64,000 bases of DNA from Clostridia bacterium (GCA_017528085.1 JAFXPH010000002.1:209071-273070), one strand, 5' to 3'; positions 51,485 to 60,640 are shown, counted from the stretch's first letter. Program-made: numbers and translations. The notes: generated by a model not told the origin, from the letters alone.

Positions 51485-51520
51485 TAAAAAAAATGGAGAC
51501 TATATAAGTCTCCATTTTTT
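51485..51520 (+). terminator. Bidirectional terminator
   Basis: AAAAAATGGAGACTT-type stem with AAGTCTCCATTTTTT, A-run and T-run on the two sides, between convergent genes. Confidence 0.85.
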
Positions 51521-51532
51521 ATTTATATTCTT

Positions 51533-52774
51533 TTAAGCGTTTTCTTTATTCATCCAATCTTTTCCATCTACTATTCTAGCAGCTAACATTGATGATGCTG
51601 TATCACCAACAACATTTAATACTGTTGCAGGAGCATCTATAATTGTTGCTATGATTGCTAAAATTGGTAATGCATTTACTGGGAATCCCATTAATGTTAA
51701 AATCATCATTTCTGAGATTGTTCCTCCACCAATTGGAACTGCAGTAATTAGAAGTGTAGCTAAAAGTGCTACTAATAAAACTTTTCCAACTCCTACGCTT
51801 GTTCCAAATAAGCATACTAAGAACATTATTTTAAATACTGATCCTATAATAGAACCATCTTTGTGGAAGCTTGTTCCAAGTGGTATCATAGTTTCTGCTA
51901 TATCTTCTGATACACCAATCTTTTTAGCACCTTCTGCGTTAACTGCAATTGATGCTGCGCTTGAACAAGTAGCTAAAGCTGTAATTGTTGCTGGTAAAAT
52001 ATTTGCCCAAAATGCTTTTACACCTTTTCTTCCAGCTGCTATAAATGCATATAAAGAATACATGATAACGTAGAATAATATACAAACAACTGTGTAAATA
52101 CCAAATGTTTTTGCATATCCTACAGCTATTGAAGCACCATAGGTACCAACTAATGCTGCAAAGTAACAACCAAGTCCAATTGGAGCATAATACATAATAA
52201 TCTTTAATAGATTCATAATTATGTCTCTTAATGATTCTAAGAAATCTTGAACTGGTTTTGCTTTTTCTCCAGACATGTTGATTGCAATACCAAATAGTAT
52301 TGAGAATACTAATAGTGCAATTATATTGTTTTTAGAGAATAAGTCAGTAAAATCTTTAACTGTAAGAACTGTTACTGTTCTTGTAAGAATTGACACTTCC
52401 TCTTCTTCTTCAACTTCTGTGCCTTCTTCTAATGCTGCTTTTATTTGCTCTCCATCCTCTGCTTCAACAAGCTTAAATGCATAAGTACTTGCGATACCTA
52501 TTAAAACTGCAATAAGTGAAGTAATAATAAATACAACAAATATTGTTACCATTACTTTTCCAAGTCTTTTTGGTTGTTTCATCTTAGCAATTGAAGTTGT
52601 AATAGTTACAAATATCAAAGGTACGATTACAACAAACATTAGATTTAAAAATATGTCTCCTAAGGGACTAAGTACTGCTGCTTTTTCTTTTAAGCAAATT
52701 CCTAATATTGCTCCAACAATTATTGCAGCTAATAAAATAATTGTTGATTTGTAATTTTTCCAAAAATTTTTCAT
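51533..52774 (-). CDS. Sodium/dicarboxylate symporter family (DAACS) transporter
   Basis: 413 residues from the ATG at 52774 (GAGGCGAATAAT upstream). Eight or so membrane helices, the conserved LMFVVIVPLIFVTITTSI near 50, the Ser-rich hairpin motif TCSSAASIAVNAEGAK and the second re-entrant region AVPIGGGTISEMMILTLMG, with DAPATVLNVVGDTASSML near the end. Imports amino acids or C4-dicarboxylates with Na+ or H+. A short acidic insertion (EAEDGEQIKAALEEGTEVEE) lies in the extracellular loop near 115-140. Confidence 0.93.
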   Translation of the reverse strand: MKNFWKNYKSTIILLAAIIVGAILGICLKEKAAVLSPLGDIFLNLMFVVIVPLIFVTITTSIAKMKQPKRLGKVMVTIFVVFIITSLIAVLIGIASTYAFKLVEAEDGEQIKAALEEGTEVEEEEEVSILTRTVTVLTVKDFTDLFSKNNIIALLVFSILFGIAINMSGEKAKPVQDFLESLRDIIMNLLKIIMYYAPIGLGCYFAALVGTYGASIAVGYAKTFGIYTVVCILFYVIMYSLYAFIAAGRKGVKAFWANILPATITALATCSSAASIAVNAEGAKKIGVSEDIAETMIPLGTSFHKDGSIIGSVFKIMFLVCLFGTSVGVGKVLLVALLATLLITAVPIGGGTISEMMILTLMGFPVNALPILAIIATIIDAPATVLNVVGDTASSMLAARIVDGKDWMNKENA

Positions 52775-52894
52775 ATTATTCGCCTCATTTTTTGAGATCA
52801 TTTAAAGACGTTATATTAATAACATTCCTCACGTATACGATTATATCTTTTTTTAAGGAAAAAATCAATATCTATGAAAATTGGCATAAAAAAA

Positions 52895-52915
52895 CAAGCC
52901 TTGATATAAGGCTTG
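52895..52915 (-). terminator. Terminator of the dCMP deaminase gene
   Basis: CAAGCCTT / AAGGCTTG stem, TTTTTTTA tail on the minus strand. Confidence 0.8.
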
Positions 52916-52927
52916 CATCAAATATTA

Positions 52928-53416
52928 TTAGTATCCTTTTACTCCCTCTAATGATTCATCATTAGTGATATATTCTTCTACATCGATGTGTCTGAATTTA
53001 TCTTTAGAGTCTCTAATATATACATCTTTTAATCCTGCATTTACAATCATTCTCTTACATAATGCACATGGGTTTGCATTTTCAACATATGCTCCATCCG
53101 TGTATCCTTTACCTACTAGATATAGAGTTCCACCAAGCATTTTTTCTCTTGAAGCACTTATAATTGCATTTTGTTCTGCATGAACGCTACGACATAACTC
53201 GTATCTTTCTCCTCTTGGGATGTTTAATTTTTCTCTCATGCAATATCCTAAATCACAACAATTTTTTCTTCCTCTTGGTGCTCCAACATATCCTGTTGAA
53301 ATAATTTCATCATTATTAACAATTATTGCTCCAAAATTTCTTCTTAAGCATGTTCCTCTTTCAAGTACTGTTTCAGCAATATCTAAATAGTAATTAACTT
53401 TATCAACTCTTCCCAT
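52928..53416 (-). CDS. Deoxycytidylate (dCMP) deaminase, ComEB-like
   Basis: dCMP to dUMP, feeding thymidylate synthesis. 162 residues from the ATG at 53416 (GAAAGGAATTTTTT upstream, with long spacing). Zinc site H in SVHAEQNAI and Cys pair in NPCALCKRM; the additional YELCRSVH and Cys/His in the NCCDLGYC insert match the allosteric dCMP deaminases. Complete. Confidence 0.93.
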   Translation of the reverse strand: MGRVDKVNYYLDIAETVLERGTCLRRNFGAIIVNNDEIISTGYVGAPRGRKNCCDLGYCMREKLNIPRGERYELCRSVHAEQNAIISASREKMLGGTLYLVGKGYTDGAYVENANPCALCKRMIVNAGLKDVYIRDSKDKFRHIDVEEYITNDESLEGVKGY

Positions 53417-53507
53417 TTTTAAAAAATTCCTTTCAAATTTTTTCACTAAACCGAATATATCATATTGATTTTCATTTTACAATAAAACTTTTTTGAATTT
53501 TTTGTGA

Positions 53508-53801
53508 CTAACTTCTACTATGGTATTTAATACCTTTTCCGAGTTTTTCAGCATATTCTATCTCAAGTTTTGTACTATCTCCTACATAGCCATCAATATT
53601 TAATATGAAGATTTCATCTGACATTTCTATTCTTTTAAAGTGTGCTTCTTTTAAAATCTTAAGTTCTTCTTCACTTGGTTTTTTATCTCCTACTGGATAC
53701 ACTGGTGTAAGCACACAGTTTCCTTCCAAGCTTAATTTTTGAGCCACTTTCATCATTTCATCTTTATACTTTAAACTTCCACATATTGTAATTACTTTCA
53801 T
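53508..53801 (-). CDS. Small nucleoside 2-deoxyribosyltransferase-like protein
   Basis: 97 residues: VITICGSLKYKDEMMKVAQ, then EAHFKRIEMSDEIFILNIDGYVGDSTKLEIEYA, the short version of the deoxyribosyltransferase/DUF4406 fold, with the catalytic-type Glu in IEYAE. Substrate not known. Together with dCMP deaminase and the similar protein at 57448-57864 it points to nucleotide turnover. Confidence 0.8.
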   Translation of the reverse strand: MKVITICGSLKYKDEMMKVAQKLSLEGNCVLTPVYPVGDKKPSEEELKILKEAHFKRIEMSDEIFILNIDGYVGDSTKLEIEYAEKLGKGIKYHSRS

Positions 53802-53811
53802 TTTACATCCT

Positions 53812-54261
53812 CTAATTCTTAAAAAAGAAACTTTTAATTTTCAAAAGTATCTTTTTAATTATATTTGTTTCTTCTACTACAAGTCTTGTTTCTTCATTTT
53901 TAGGTTGTTGAGTATCATCTTCTTTTACTTCATCTACATTACTATTAAATATTTCATTTACGTCTTTGACATTTTCTTTACTTATACGTGTCTTTTCATC
54001 ATAATATTTTGCTATAAACTCTTTTTGAGAATTATTTGCCCAATATTTTTCAAATAGATATGCTAATATTTCCTTTGTTCTAGACATAATATTATTTTCT
54101 TCAGGTGTTTTATCAGGATCATATTTAAATAAATACTCTGAATCTGCATTTTCAAAGAAAATATTTAATTCTTCTTTTGGGATTTTATAATAATCTTCAT
54201 CTGACATATATTGTAAAATTTCAATAATCTCAGCATATGCCATTGTATCTTCTTTTACCAT
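53812..54261 (-). CDS. Hypothetical acidic protein with amphipathic tail
   Basis: 149 residues, helical and acidic, ending NIIKKILLKIKSFFFKN, a basic-aromatic amphipathic helix like that of the 22716-23207 protein. No known domain. AAAGGCGG lies about five bases before the ATG. Directly downstream of the 54277-55107 gene and probably in the same transcript. Confidence 0.65.
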   Translation of the reverse strand: MVKEDTMAYAEIIEILQYMSDEDYYKIPKEELNIFFENADSEYLFKYDPDKTPEENNIMSRTKEILAYLFEKYWANNSQKEFIAKYYDEKTRISKENVKDVNEIFNSNVDEVKEDDTQQPKNEETRLVVEETNIIKKILLKIKSFFFKN

Positions 54262-54276
54262 TTTTACCGCCTTTTA

Positions 54277-55107
54277 TTATCTTACTTCATCATCGTTTTC
54301 TCTTGTCTCATCATCTTTTTGCATAGTTATATCTTTTATTTTTCCTTTTTTAGATAATCTTTCTATACCTTCTTTAATAGGTTCTTTTAAATCTTTTGCT
54401 GTTATTTTTCCTTCTAATTCTTCACTTATATATTGATCTATAGTCATACTATCAAGTTCATAATTCTCTTGCATGCTTGAAAGTTCTTCTTGATGATCAC
54501 TCTTATATCTTGAAATATAATCAATCAATCCATCGTTTATAGGTAACTCTCTTATCTGTTCTTCTGTCATTTTTCCTAAGAAAAAATCAATTATATCTCC
54601 TTTTTCAGATAAATCTTTTCCATCATTTTTATCCTTTAATACCATAACAGATAGTTTATCAGGTGGAATAGTTTTAGTTGTCCAGCTATTTGCAAAATTG
54701 AAATGCTTATCATCTATAGTTTCGTCTTCAACTTCTGATATTTTTAAATATGGTCCCTCTCCAACATACTCTTCTATTGAATCAGTTTCTCTTATTCGAT
54801 TAATTTCATTAACCTGGCTTTCTAAACTTCTCATTTCATCTTCTGAAAGTTCTATTCTGCCCGCTACAGCATCATCATATTGAGCTATAGCTTTGTCACC
54901 TTTTTCACCTTTGAAGTCCTCATAATGCTTTAAAAAGTCCATATACATTACTACAGCGCCTTCTTCTCCTTGAGAATAAAACACTACTTTTTTATCATCT
55001 TTAATTGATTGACTATTTTGCCCATTATGTGGAACAAGACCATTATCTCTTATGTATCTCATCCACTTATTTTCATCAAAATGATATAAAGCTTTCTTAT
55101 TTTCCAT
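54277..55107 (-). CDS. Hypothetical protein, weak ADP-ribosyltransferase-like N-terminus
   Basis: 276 residues. The first ~60 (ALYHFDENKWMRYIRDNGLV, NGQNSQSIKDDKKVVFYSQG) resemble the start of small ART-fold domains of the 'LYHFT ... NGL ... S' type, but I see no clear catalytic Glu, so this is only a hint. The remainder is acidic and helical with short repeats of EEQIRELPI type. Unknown function, upstream of 53812-54261 in the same direction. Confidence 0.6.
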   Translation of the reverse strand: MENKKALYHFDENKWMRYIRDNGLVPHNGQNSQSIKDDKKVVFYSQGEEGAVVMYMDFLKHYEDFKGEKGDKAIAQYDDAVAGRIELSEDEMRSLESQVNEINRIRETDSIEEYVGEGPYLKISEVEDETIDDKHFNFANSWTTKTIPPDKLSVMVLKDKNDGKDLSEKGDIIDFFLGKMTEEQIRELPINDGLIDYISRYKSDHQEELSSMQENYELDSMTIDQYISEELEGKITAKDLKEPIKEGIERLSKKGKIKDITMQKDDETRENDDEVR

Positions 55108-55171
55108 TTTTATCTACCTCACAATTAGCTTAACACTTTAGTCCATTTCATTCAATGAATGTAAATAAAAA

Positions 55172-55198
55172 AAGAAGTAAATGTAACATTTACTTCTT
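55172..55198 (-). terminator. Terminator of the YbaK gene
   Basis: 13-bp perfect stem AAGAAGTAAATGT / ACATTTACTTCTT with a single-base loop centre and TTTTTTTA tail on the minus strand. Confidence 0.8.
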
Positions 55199-55213
55199 AT
55201 ACTATTTAATTTT

Positions 55214-55696
55214 TTATTCTTCTTTATTCTCTACTAATTTACAAACATCTACCCATTTCTCAAACTTAACTATTTTTTCTAGTTCTTCTAATGTAAGTTT
55301 AATAGCACTATTTGGACTACCACATGCTGGATAAGTTGTATCCAATTTCTTTAAAGATTTATCTAAGAAAATTGTTACTTCCTCGTCTACTCCAAATGGG
55401 CAAACTCCACCCGGCTTGTGGCCAGTTTTAACTTCTACATCATCAAATGGAATCATTTTAGCTTTAGTGTGAAATTCTTCTTTATATTTGCGATTATCTA
55501 TCTTAGCATCACCTGATACTACAATTAATACTGGTTTATCTTCTATCAAAAAAGATAATGTCTTAGCTATTTCTTTTTCTTGACATCCAATAGCTTGAGC
55601 TGCTTCTGCAACCGTTGCAGAAGATACATCAAACTCTAATACTTTTTGATCTAAATCAAATTTTTTCAAATACTCTTTTGCTCTTTCTAAAGACAT
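55214..55696 (-). CDS. YbaK/ProX-family aminoacyl-tRNA deacylase
   Basis: Hydrolyses mischarged aminoacyl-tRNA (for example Cys-tRNA-Pro) in trans. 160 residues with IGCQEKEIAKTLSFLIEDKP (conserved Lys), VVSGDAKIDNRKY, TGHKPGGVCPFGV and ACGSPNSAIKLT. Complete for the family. AAAAGGAGTGATA precedes the ATG. Confidence 0.93.
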   Translation of the reverse strand: MSLERAKEYLKKFDLDQKVLEFDVSSATVAEAAQAIGCQEKEIAKTLSFLIEDKPVLIVVSGDAKIDNRKYKEEFHTKAKMIPFDDVEVKTGHKPGGVCPFGVDEEVTIFLDKSLKKLDTTYPACGSPNSAIKLTLEELEKIVKFEKWVDVCKLVENKEE

Positions 55697-55714
55697 ATTA
55701 TCACTCCTTTTTAT

Positions 55715-56761
55715 TTAATCTCCAAAAGCATCTCCTCCGATTATTAGTCCTGTTGTCGCATCAACATATACTTTAATTCCGTTTCCCATTTCATTTTCTC
55801 TTTTTACTACATATGCATTTCTCTTTAAATCTTTATAAATCATGTCACCTTCAAAATATGTTCTTGTAAAATAATTATTGGCACTTACTTCTTCTAAGGT
55901 AATTTTTTCTGAAAGAACATCATCTGCTCCTTCTCCTGCAATTCTCTTTTTAGATTCATCAAATCCTTTTTGAGCAATTGTTGATGCTTCTTCTGTAGTT
56001 ATTTTAGTTTCACTAGAATCTGGCTTATAGTTTTCGAAATCAACTACAAACACTTCTTTATCTAATTCATTTGGTGTAAATTTTTTATAGTCATATGTAT
56101 TTGTTACAGTATTTGTATTTTCTACCTCATTTACTACTGTATTAGTTACTTCATTTACAACTGGTTCATCTATTGTTTGTACTACAGGTATTGGTCCATC
56201 TTCGTCAATATCATCTACGCCTTCTAAATAAACTTTAGTATCAGGTAAGTATGAATAATATGAATGGATTTCCTTAGTTATCTTATCATTAGACATTGTA
56301 TATGCTAGTACTTTATCTACTATATCACTTGGAAACATTTCTTTAATTGATTTTGTATATAGTGAACCATCTTCTGGATTTTCATATTCTACAATGTCAT
56401 TGCCATCTATTTTAAATTTAAATTTGTATGCCATTGAACTACCAGACATTGAATATAATTTCTCATCTCTTACATAGTAAGATTCTTCTAGTATCCACAT
56501 GTAAACGTATCTATAGTTTCCTTTTTCTTGTATGCCAAATCCTTCGTAGTCAGTAAATACTTTATAGTCTTTACCTCCTATAAATTCATAATCAGTATTT
56601 TCTTGCTCTGTTTTTTCTTTTACAATGTAATCTATGGCCATTTCATAAAGGAATTCATGATCTGTTATCCATGCTCCTCCATTAGTTTGTGACCAATACT
56701 CAAAAGAAAATACTCCTATAAGCACGAGTATTACAATTATAAGTGGTAATTTTTCTTTCAT
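55715..56761 (-). CDS. Single-TM exported protein with PepSY-like C-terminus
   Basis: 348 residues. N-terminal membrane anchor (LPLIIVILVLIGVFSFEYW), an extracytoplasmic region, a Thr/Val/Asn-rich linker with NEVTNTVVNEVENTNTVTNT (about 205-225), then a C-terminal part with ITTEEASTIAQKGFDESKKR and VYVDATTGLIIGGDAFGD, a PepSY-like pattern. May modulate an exported enzyme; this is inference. No catalytic motif. Confidence 0.72.
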   Translation of the reverse strand: MKEKLPLIIVILVLIGVFSFEYWSQTNGGAWITDHEFLYEMAIDYIVKEKTEQENTDYEFIGGKDYKVFTDYEGFGIQEKGNYRYVYMWILEESYYVRDEKLYSMSGSSMAYKFKFKIDGNDIVEYENPEDGSLYTKSIKEMFPSDIVDKVLAYTMSNDKITKEIHSYYSYLPDTKVYLEGVDDIDEDGPIPVVQTIDEPVVNEVTNTVVNEVENTNTVTNTYDYKKFTPNELDKEVFVVDFENYKPDSSETKITTEEASTIAQKGFDESKKRIAGEGADDVLSEKITLEEVSANNYFTRTYFEGDMIYKDLKRNAYVVKRENEMGNGIKVYVDATTGLIIGGDAFGD

Positions 56762-56773
56762 TTTGTTACCCTC

Positions 56774-57364
56774 CTAGTTTCTTTTTAATATTTTATCTAA
56801 TTCTACTTCTGCTTTCTTTACAAAGAAATTGTCAGTATAAATAGGAATATCTATTTTAGTAATTGTTTCTTTTAGTTCTTCTATCGTTCTATATCCATCT
56901 TTATCTCTAGTTTCAACTTCTATTAAATTGTCTCCACCTTCAATATTTTTAATAGCTAATGCTACACCATTTTTTTCATAAACAACATCATCTTCATGAA
57001 TTGACATTATCTCTTTAAATCCAAGTTTAGTAAGTAAGACTTTTGCTTCTTCTACATCACCGACATCAACTTTATAAGCCTTTTGAGAAGTAATTATTCC
57101 ATCTTTATCTATTTCTTTTTCTTTGAATGTAATATTTTTATACTCTCCACCTTTAAGCTTTCTTCTTACATGTCTTACAATTGCACATTTTGCAATTATA
57201 TCTCTTGTACTTAAAAGCTCTATATCTAAATCATTTGGAATAAAATAATTATCTCTCATATCAAATTTGTCAGTTACTTCATATCCTCTTTTTATTAACA
57301 AATTAATAAATTCATCAAAATCTCCTTTGATTTTTACAGTTATTTCATTATTATCTTTTACCAT
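56774..57364 (-). CDS. CYTH-domain phosphohydrolase-like protein
   Basis: 196 residues. The CYTH (adenylate cyclase IV / thiamine triphosphatase) signature appears as ITVKIKGD at the start in place of the usual ExExK, followed by DMRDNYFIPNDLDI, CAIVRHVRRKLKGGEY, LGFKEIMSIHEDDVVYEK and LIEVETR. The tunnel's Arg/Glu residues are mostly there. The weak first motif makes activity uncertain. Substrate may be an inorganic or nucleoside polyphosphate. Confidence 0.75.
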   Translation of the reverse strand: MVKDNNEITVKIKGDFDEFINLLIKRGYEVTDKFDMRDNYFIPNDLDIELLSTRDIIAKCAIVRHVRRKLKGGEYKNITFKEKEIDKDGIITSQKAYKVDVGDVEEAKVLLTKLGFKEIMSIHEDDVVYEKNGVALAIKNIEGGDNLIEVETRDKDGYRTIEELKETITKIDIPIYTDNFFVKKAEVELDKILKRN

Positions 57365-57447
57365 CTTCCGTGTTTCCTTTCATGAATAAAATATATCATA
57401 CAAGCTATAAAAAGACAAATTAAAAAGACAGAAATAAAATCTGTCTT

Positions 57448-57864
57448 TTAATCAGTTTGCTTAAATATTAACTTACTTTCTAACTTATATAATAAATCAT
57501 CTGTGTCTGTATATTTAATTAAATCTATATAACTATTCCCACCTATCATTGCACTTAAATTTGCTTTAATATCACATAGGCATATAACTGGTTTTCTTAA
57601 TGATTCTGCATATGCTATTTCATATCCAACTCCAAATGATGGTGTAGATACTTCAGCAACTAATATGTCTGCTTCATTAATCCATTCAATATCTCTTTTA
57701 TATATTTCTTCAAGTGGAATACCTTCACCCATACTGCTTAAATTTGGATCTGATACATGTTTATCAAGTATTGTTCCATATTTTTCTAATAGCTCATTAA
57801 TTGCAATATATGTATCAATTTTATCTCTTCCGCCTCTTATTGATCCTGCAAAGTAGATTTTCAT
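57448..57864 (-). CDS. Nucleoside 2-deoxyribosyltransferase / DNPH1-like hydrolase
   Basis: 138 residues: IYFAGSIRGGRD at the start (phosphate/nucleotide loop), DKHVSDPN, RDIEWINEADILVAEVSTPSFGVGYEIAYAE with the catalytic Glu in GYEIAYA. The FAGSIRGGR start resembles 2'-deoxynucleoside 5'-phosphate N-hydrolases (DNPH1). A terminator-like AAAAGACAGA / TCTGTCTTTT stem overlaps the stop codon. Overlaps the HD gene by one base. Confidence 0.85.
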   Translation of the reverse strand: MKIYFAGSIRGGRDKIDTYIAINELLEKYGTILDKHVSDPNLSSMGEGIPLEEIYKRDIEWINEADILVAEVSTPSFGVGYEIAYAESLRKPVICLCDIKANLSAMIGGNSYIDLIKYTDTDDLLYKLESKLIFKQTD

Positions 57865-58787
57865 TACATTTCTCCTTTTACTCTTTTTCCATTTACTAAT
57901 GGATTTAAATCTCTTGGTTTAACATTTGGTAAATCAATATACTGAGTTTCTTCTTTTTTAACATTCTTGAATTTGCTTACCATTTCTTTTAGTTCTTTAT
58001 CATTTCTAGAATCTATTATGTCCCAAATTTCATCTTCATTTAGATAGTATAAATCATCGTATGTAAAAAGCTTATTATCAATTGCATATTTTGTAATCTG
58101 TGCAAGCAATTCCATCATGAAGTTATCTTCTTTTGAATGGCAATATACATCTATTGATTCACTTACTTCTACTACTTTTTTAGCTATGTCTTCACTCTTG
58201 AACCCCAACTCTTCTTCACCATATTCGTTTGTAAATACAGTTAAGTCATCTACAATTTTTTCTATATCATCAATTGATATATTTTTTGTCCAGCTAATAC
58301 CTGTTAGAATTACGCCATCTATTCTATCTGCACATAGTTTTGGTCTATTATTATCAACAATAGTATATTTTTTGAAATTATAAATATTTTCTATGTTAAT
58401 ATTATCTTCTTTTAAACATTTTAAAAGATATTCATCTTCTCTTAAAATTTTTTCAGTATACTCTTCTGTAGATTCTTGTTTTGAATAATCTTTGTTCATA
58501 TAATCAATTACATGTGCAAAACAAGGAGTTGCTGCATCATGAAATAGACCTGCTAGACATGCTTCTTTGCTTTTTGTAAATCTATATGTAATAAGTGCTA
58601 CAGCAAGTGAATGATCGTATCTACTAATATATTCTTTAAAGTTATATATATCTTTAGATGCATAATCCATACCGCAAAAGTATCCAACCTTTTTAAGTCT
58701 TAAAAGGGATGGAGCTTTTAGATATTTTTTCATAAATTCAGGTACATCTTGATAATTTAATTTATCTAAGTAATATTCTAAGTACAT
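57864..58787 (-). CDS. HD-domain phosphohydrolase
   Basis: 307 residues. Metal site: HSLAVALITYRF, GLFHDAATPCFAHVID (HD pair) and later LCADRIDGVILTG (Asp), the order of dNTPase/nucleotidase HD enzymes. The C-terminal 100 residues are helical. Together with the downstream deoxyribosyltransferase-like gene (1-base overlap) it suggests a linked role in nucleotide breakdown. Confidence 0.87.
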   Translation of the reverse strand: MYLEYYLDKLNYQDVPEFMKKYLKAPSLLRLKKVGYFCGMDYASKDIYNFKEYISRYDHSLAVALITYRFTKSKEACLAGLFHDAATPCFAHVIDYMNKDYSKQESTEEYTEKILREDEYLLKCLKEDNINIENIYNFKKYTIVDNNRPKLCADRIDGVILTGISWTKNISIDDIEKIVDDLTVFTNEYGEEELGFKSEDIAKKVVEVSESIDVYCHSKEDNFMMELLAQITKYAIDNKLFTYDDLYYLNEDEIWDIIDSRNDKELKEMVSKFKNVKKEETQYIDLPNVKPRDLNPLVNGKRVKGEM

Positions 58788-58799
58788 GTATGTCTCCTC

Positions 58800-58907
58800 T
58801 TATATTGGCTGAATGTCAACGAATCTTATTTGTTTGTTAGCTGATTTAAGTTTTGCTTTTATTTCTTTTTCAATAGCTTTGTGCTTTTTTAGTTCATTAT
58901 AGGTATT
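58800..58907 (-). pseudogene. ORF remnant, 35 codons without a start
   Basis: Between the HD and AlkD-like genes the minus strand reads an open stretch with KKHKAIEKEIKAKLKSANKQ and ending FVDIQPI. No start codon or ribosome binding site precedes it (a TGA stands immediately upstream). Likely the decayed 3' end of a lost gene; origin not recognised. Confidence 0.35.
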
Positions 58908-58926
58908 TCACAAATTTATTCATTAA

Positions 58927-59601
58927 TCATTTAACTTTTAAACTTCTTAAATATTTTTTTTGATCATCTGTGATACGATAACTTTCAACAGACTTTTGTA
59001 TTGTTTTATTATGAGTCCATTTATCTAATTTTTGTTTTTCAATATAACTAATTGTAGATTCATATTGTTTTGCAAGAGCAGTTGCAAAGTACCATGCTAT
59101 CATCATATTTACATAGTATTCTTCAGATTTTATTTCGGATACCCATTTTAAGTATTCTTTCTTAAAATCTTCATCTAAGAAATATTGCATAAGCATACCT
59201 ATTCCAAAACGAATAGTATATGTCTTATCAGATTTAATCCATACTTTTATTTCTTCTAATAGTTTTTCTTTATTTTTCTTAAATACCTTTGGTGACATTT
59301 GATCGCATGTTGCCCAATTATCAACATATGGTAAAAATGCTTTTACATATTCTATACATTCATCATAATCTTTTAGTTCTGAAATAATAAATGCATGCAA
59401 TTGATCTTCATCAAAATAGTCATGTGGAAGATTTTTTAAAAATGATTCATATTCTTTTTTCTTAACAAGTTCTTTTGCATATTTTCTTAAGTCCGGAGTA
59501 CGAACTCCTATCATAACATCTACAGTTTTACCTGGAATTAATTTTGCTTGAAAGTCTCTATACTCTTTATCTTGCATTTTAAAAAGCTCATCTCTTATCA
59601 T
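58927..59601 (-). CDS. DNA alkylation repair protein (AlkD-like HEAT-repeat DNA glycosylase)
   Basis: Removes alkylated purines such as 3-methyladenine. 224 residues: IGVRTPDLRKYAKEL, then the HEAT-type helical repeats with FLPYVDNWATCDQMSPKVF (the conserved W and D of the active site) and MMIAWYFATALAKQYE. Full length for this family. GAGGAGATAATT before the ATG. Confidence 0.9.
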   Translation of the reverse strand: MIRDELFKMQDKEYRDFQAKLIPGKTVDVMIGVRTPDLRKYAKELVKKKEYESFLKNLPHDYFDEDQLHAFIISELKDYDECIEYVKAFLPYVDNWATCDQMSPKVFKKNKEKLLEEIKVWIKSDKTYTIRFGIGMLMQYFLDEDFKKEYLKWVSEIKSEEYYVNMMIAWYFATALAKQYESTISYIEKQKLDKWTHNKTIQKSVESYRITDDQKKYLRSLKVK

Positions 59602-59619
59602 AATTATCTCCTCTTTATC

Positions 59620-59877
59620 TTATTTCACAATGAAATAACCATTTTTAAATATACTATCTATTTCACATTTATTATCAATCAAATGTTGAATTACTGCACC
59701 TGCAACTGCTGATAATAATATCTTTGCTGTTTCTGATAAATCTTTAATTTGTATAATTTGATCTGCTGCAACTTCATTAAGATTAAACTTCTTTCCTTTT
59801 AATTCATCAAAATATTCAGACAAAGCCCATTCAATTTGATAATTCTTATCATCCACTACTATTTCTATAATTTGCAT
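59620..59877 (-). CDS. Hypothetical protein, 85 residues
   Basis: Starts MQIIEIVVDDKNYQIEWALS, followed by a helical middle (FNLNEVAADQIIQIKDLSE) and a hydrophobic helix AKILLSAVAGAVIQHLID. Not recognised. AGGAAAA lies six to seven bases before the ATG. Between the AlkD-like and nitroreductase-like genes on the same strand. Confidence 0.62.
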   Translation of the reverse strand: MQIIEIVVDDKNYQIEWALSEYFDELKGKKFNLNEVAADQIIQIKDLSETAKILLSAVAGAVIQHLIDNKCEIDSIFKNGYFIVK

Positions 59878-59888
59878 TTTTTTCCTTT

Positions 59889-60638
59889 CTATATGTGATA
59901 TATAGCTGTTAAATTGTATTCATCTTCATGATTTTTTTCTTCAAATAATTCCTTTGTATAATTAATACCATTATGTTCTAAACATAGTTCGATAAAACAC
60001 AAGAAGATTCCAATATCGATTTGGTTATAGTAAATAACTTTATCTTTTGGCATTATTCCTCTTTTGCCTTCCTTGCGATATCTATATACTTTTATTTCTT
60101 TATCTGAAGCTTCAACTTTCCAAGGCTGAGTATTACATGCGCTTGGAGCAAATCTAACAATATCCCCTATATCTAAATATTTATCTCCAGACCATATCTC
60201 TGAGAGTTCTTTTCTTTTACTTTTATACATATCTTTTCTAAATTTATCAGGTGAATCTACTTTAGCTATAGCTATCATTATGACATAATCTAATCCATCT
60301 AACTGTTGTTCATCTGGTTTACCTATTCCAAACCATAAAGAGCCAATGTTTTTAGATACTAAATATAAATCTAATTGCTCTCCTAAGTATCCAATATTTT
60401 GTAGATAGTTTTCTTTCTTTTCAGAATAGAATAATATGCAATACTCTTGACCTCTTAAAATAGATTCTTTTTTAACTATTTTTATTTTTACTTTGATATC
60501 TTCTACTAATGGTTTAAACTTAAGAAACTCTTCTTCAATATCTTTTAGTTCCTCTTCTGTCAAATGTTCATTACCGATGTTTCTAAATAAGTGAAAAGAT
60601 TTTCTTTTAAATATCATTTCATATAATTCTTTATTCAT
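59889..60638 (-). CDS. Nitroreductase-family-like protein
   Basis: 249 residues. FKRKSFHLFRNIGN at the start (R/S-x-R-x-F type), IGYLGEQLDLYLVSKNIGSLW, and APSACNTQPWKVE near 170, the FMN-binding signature of putative TM nitroreductases. The order suggests two half-domains. It may reduce a flavin-linked substrate. Directly downstream of rlmD by two bases. Confidence 0.82.
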   Translation of the reverse strand: MNKELYEMIFKRKSFHLFRNIGNEHLTEEELKDIEEEFLKFKPLVEDIKVKIKIVKKESILRGQEYCILFYSEKKENYLQNIGYLGEQLDLYLVSKNIGSLWFGIGKPDEQQLDGLDYVIMIAIAKVDSPDKFRKDMYKSKRKELSEIWSGDKYLDIGDIVRFAPSACNTQPWKVEASDKEIKVYRYRKEGKRGIMPKDKVIYYNQIDIGIFLCFIELCLEHNGINYTKELFEEKNHEDEYNLTAIYHI

Positions 60639-60640
60639 AA

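Noticed and set aside
51603..52169. Short minus-strand ORFs inside the dicarboxylate transporter
   Set aside because: They overlap the transporter in another frame; Cys/Ser/Asn-rich text without initiation signals.
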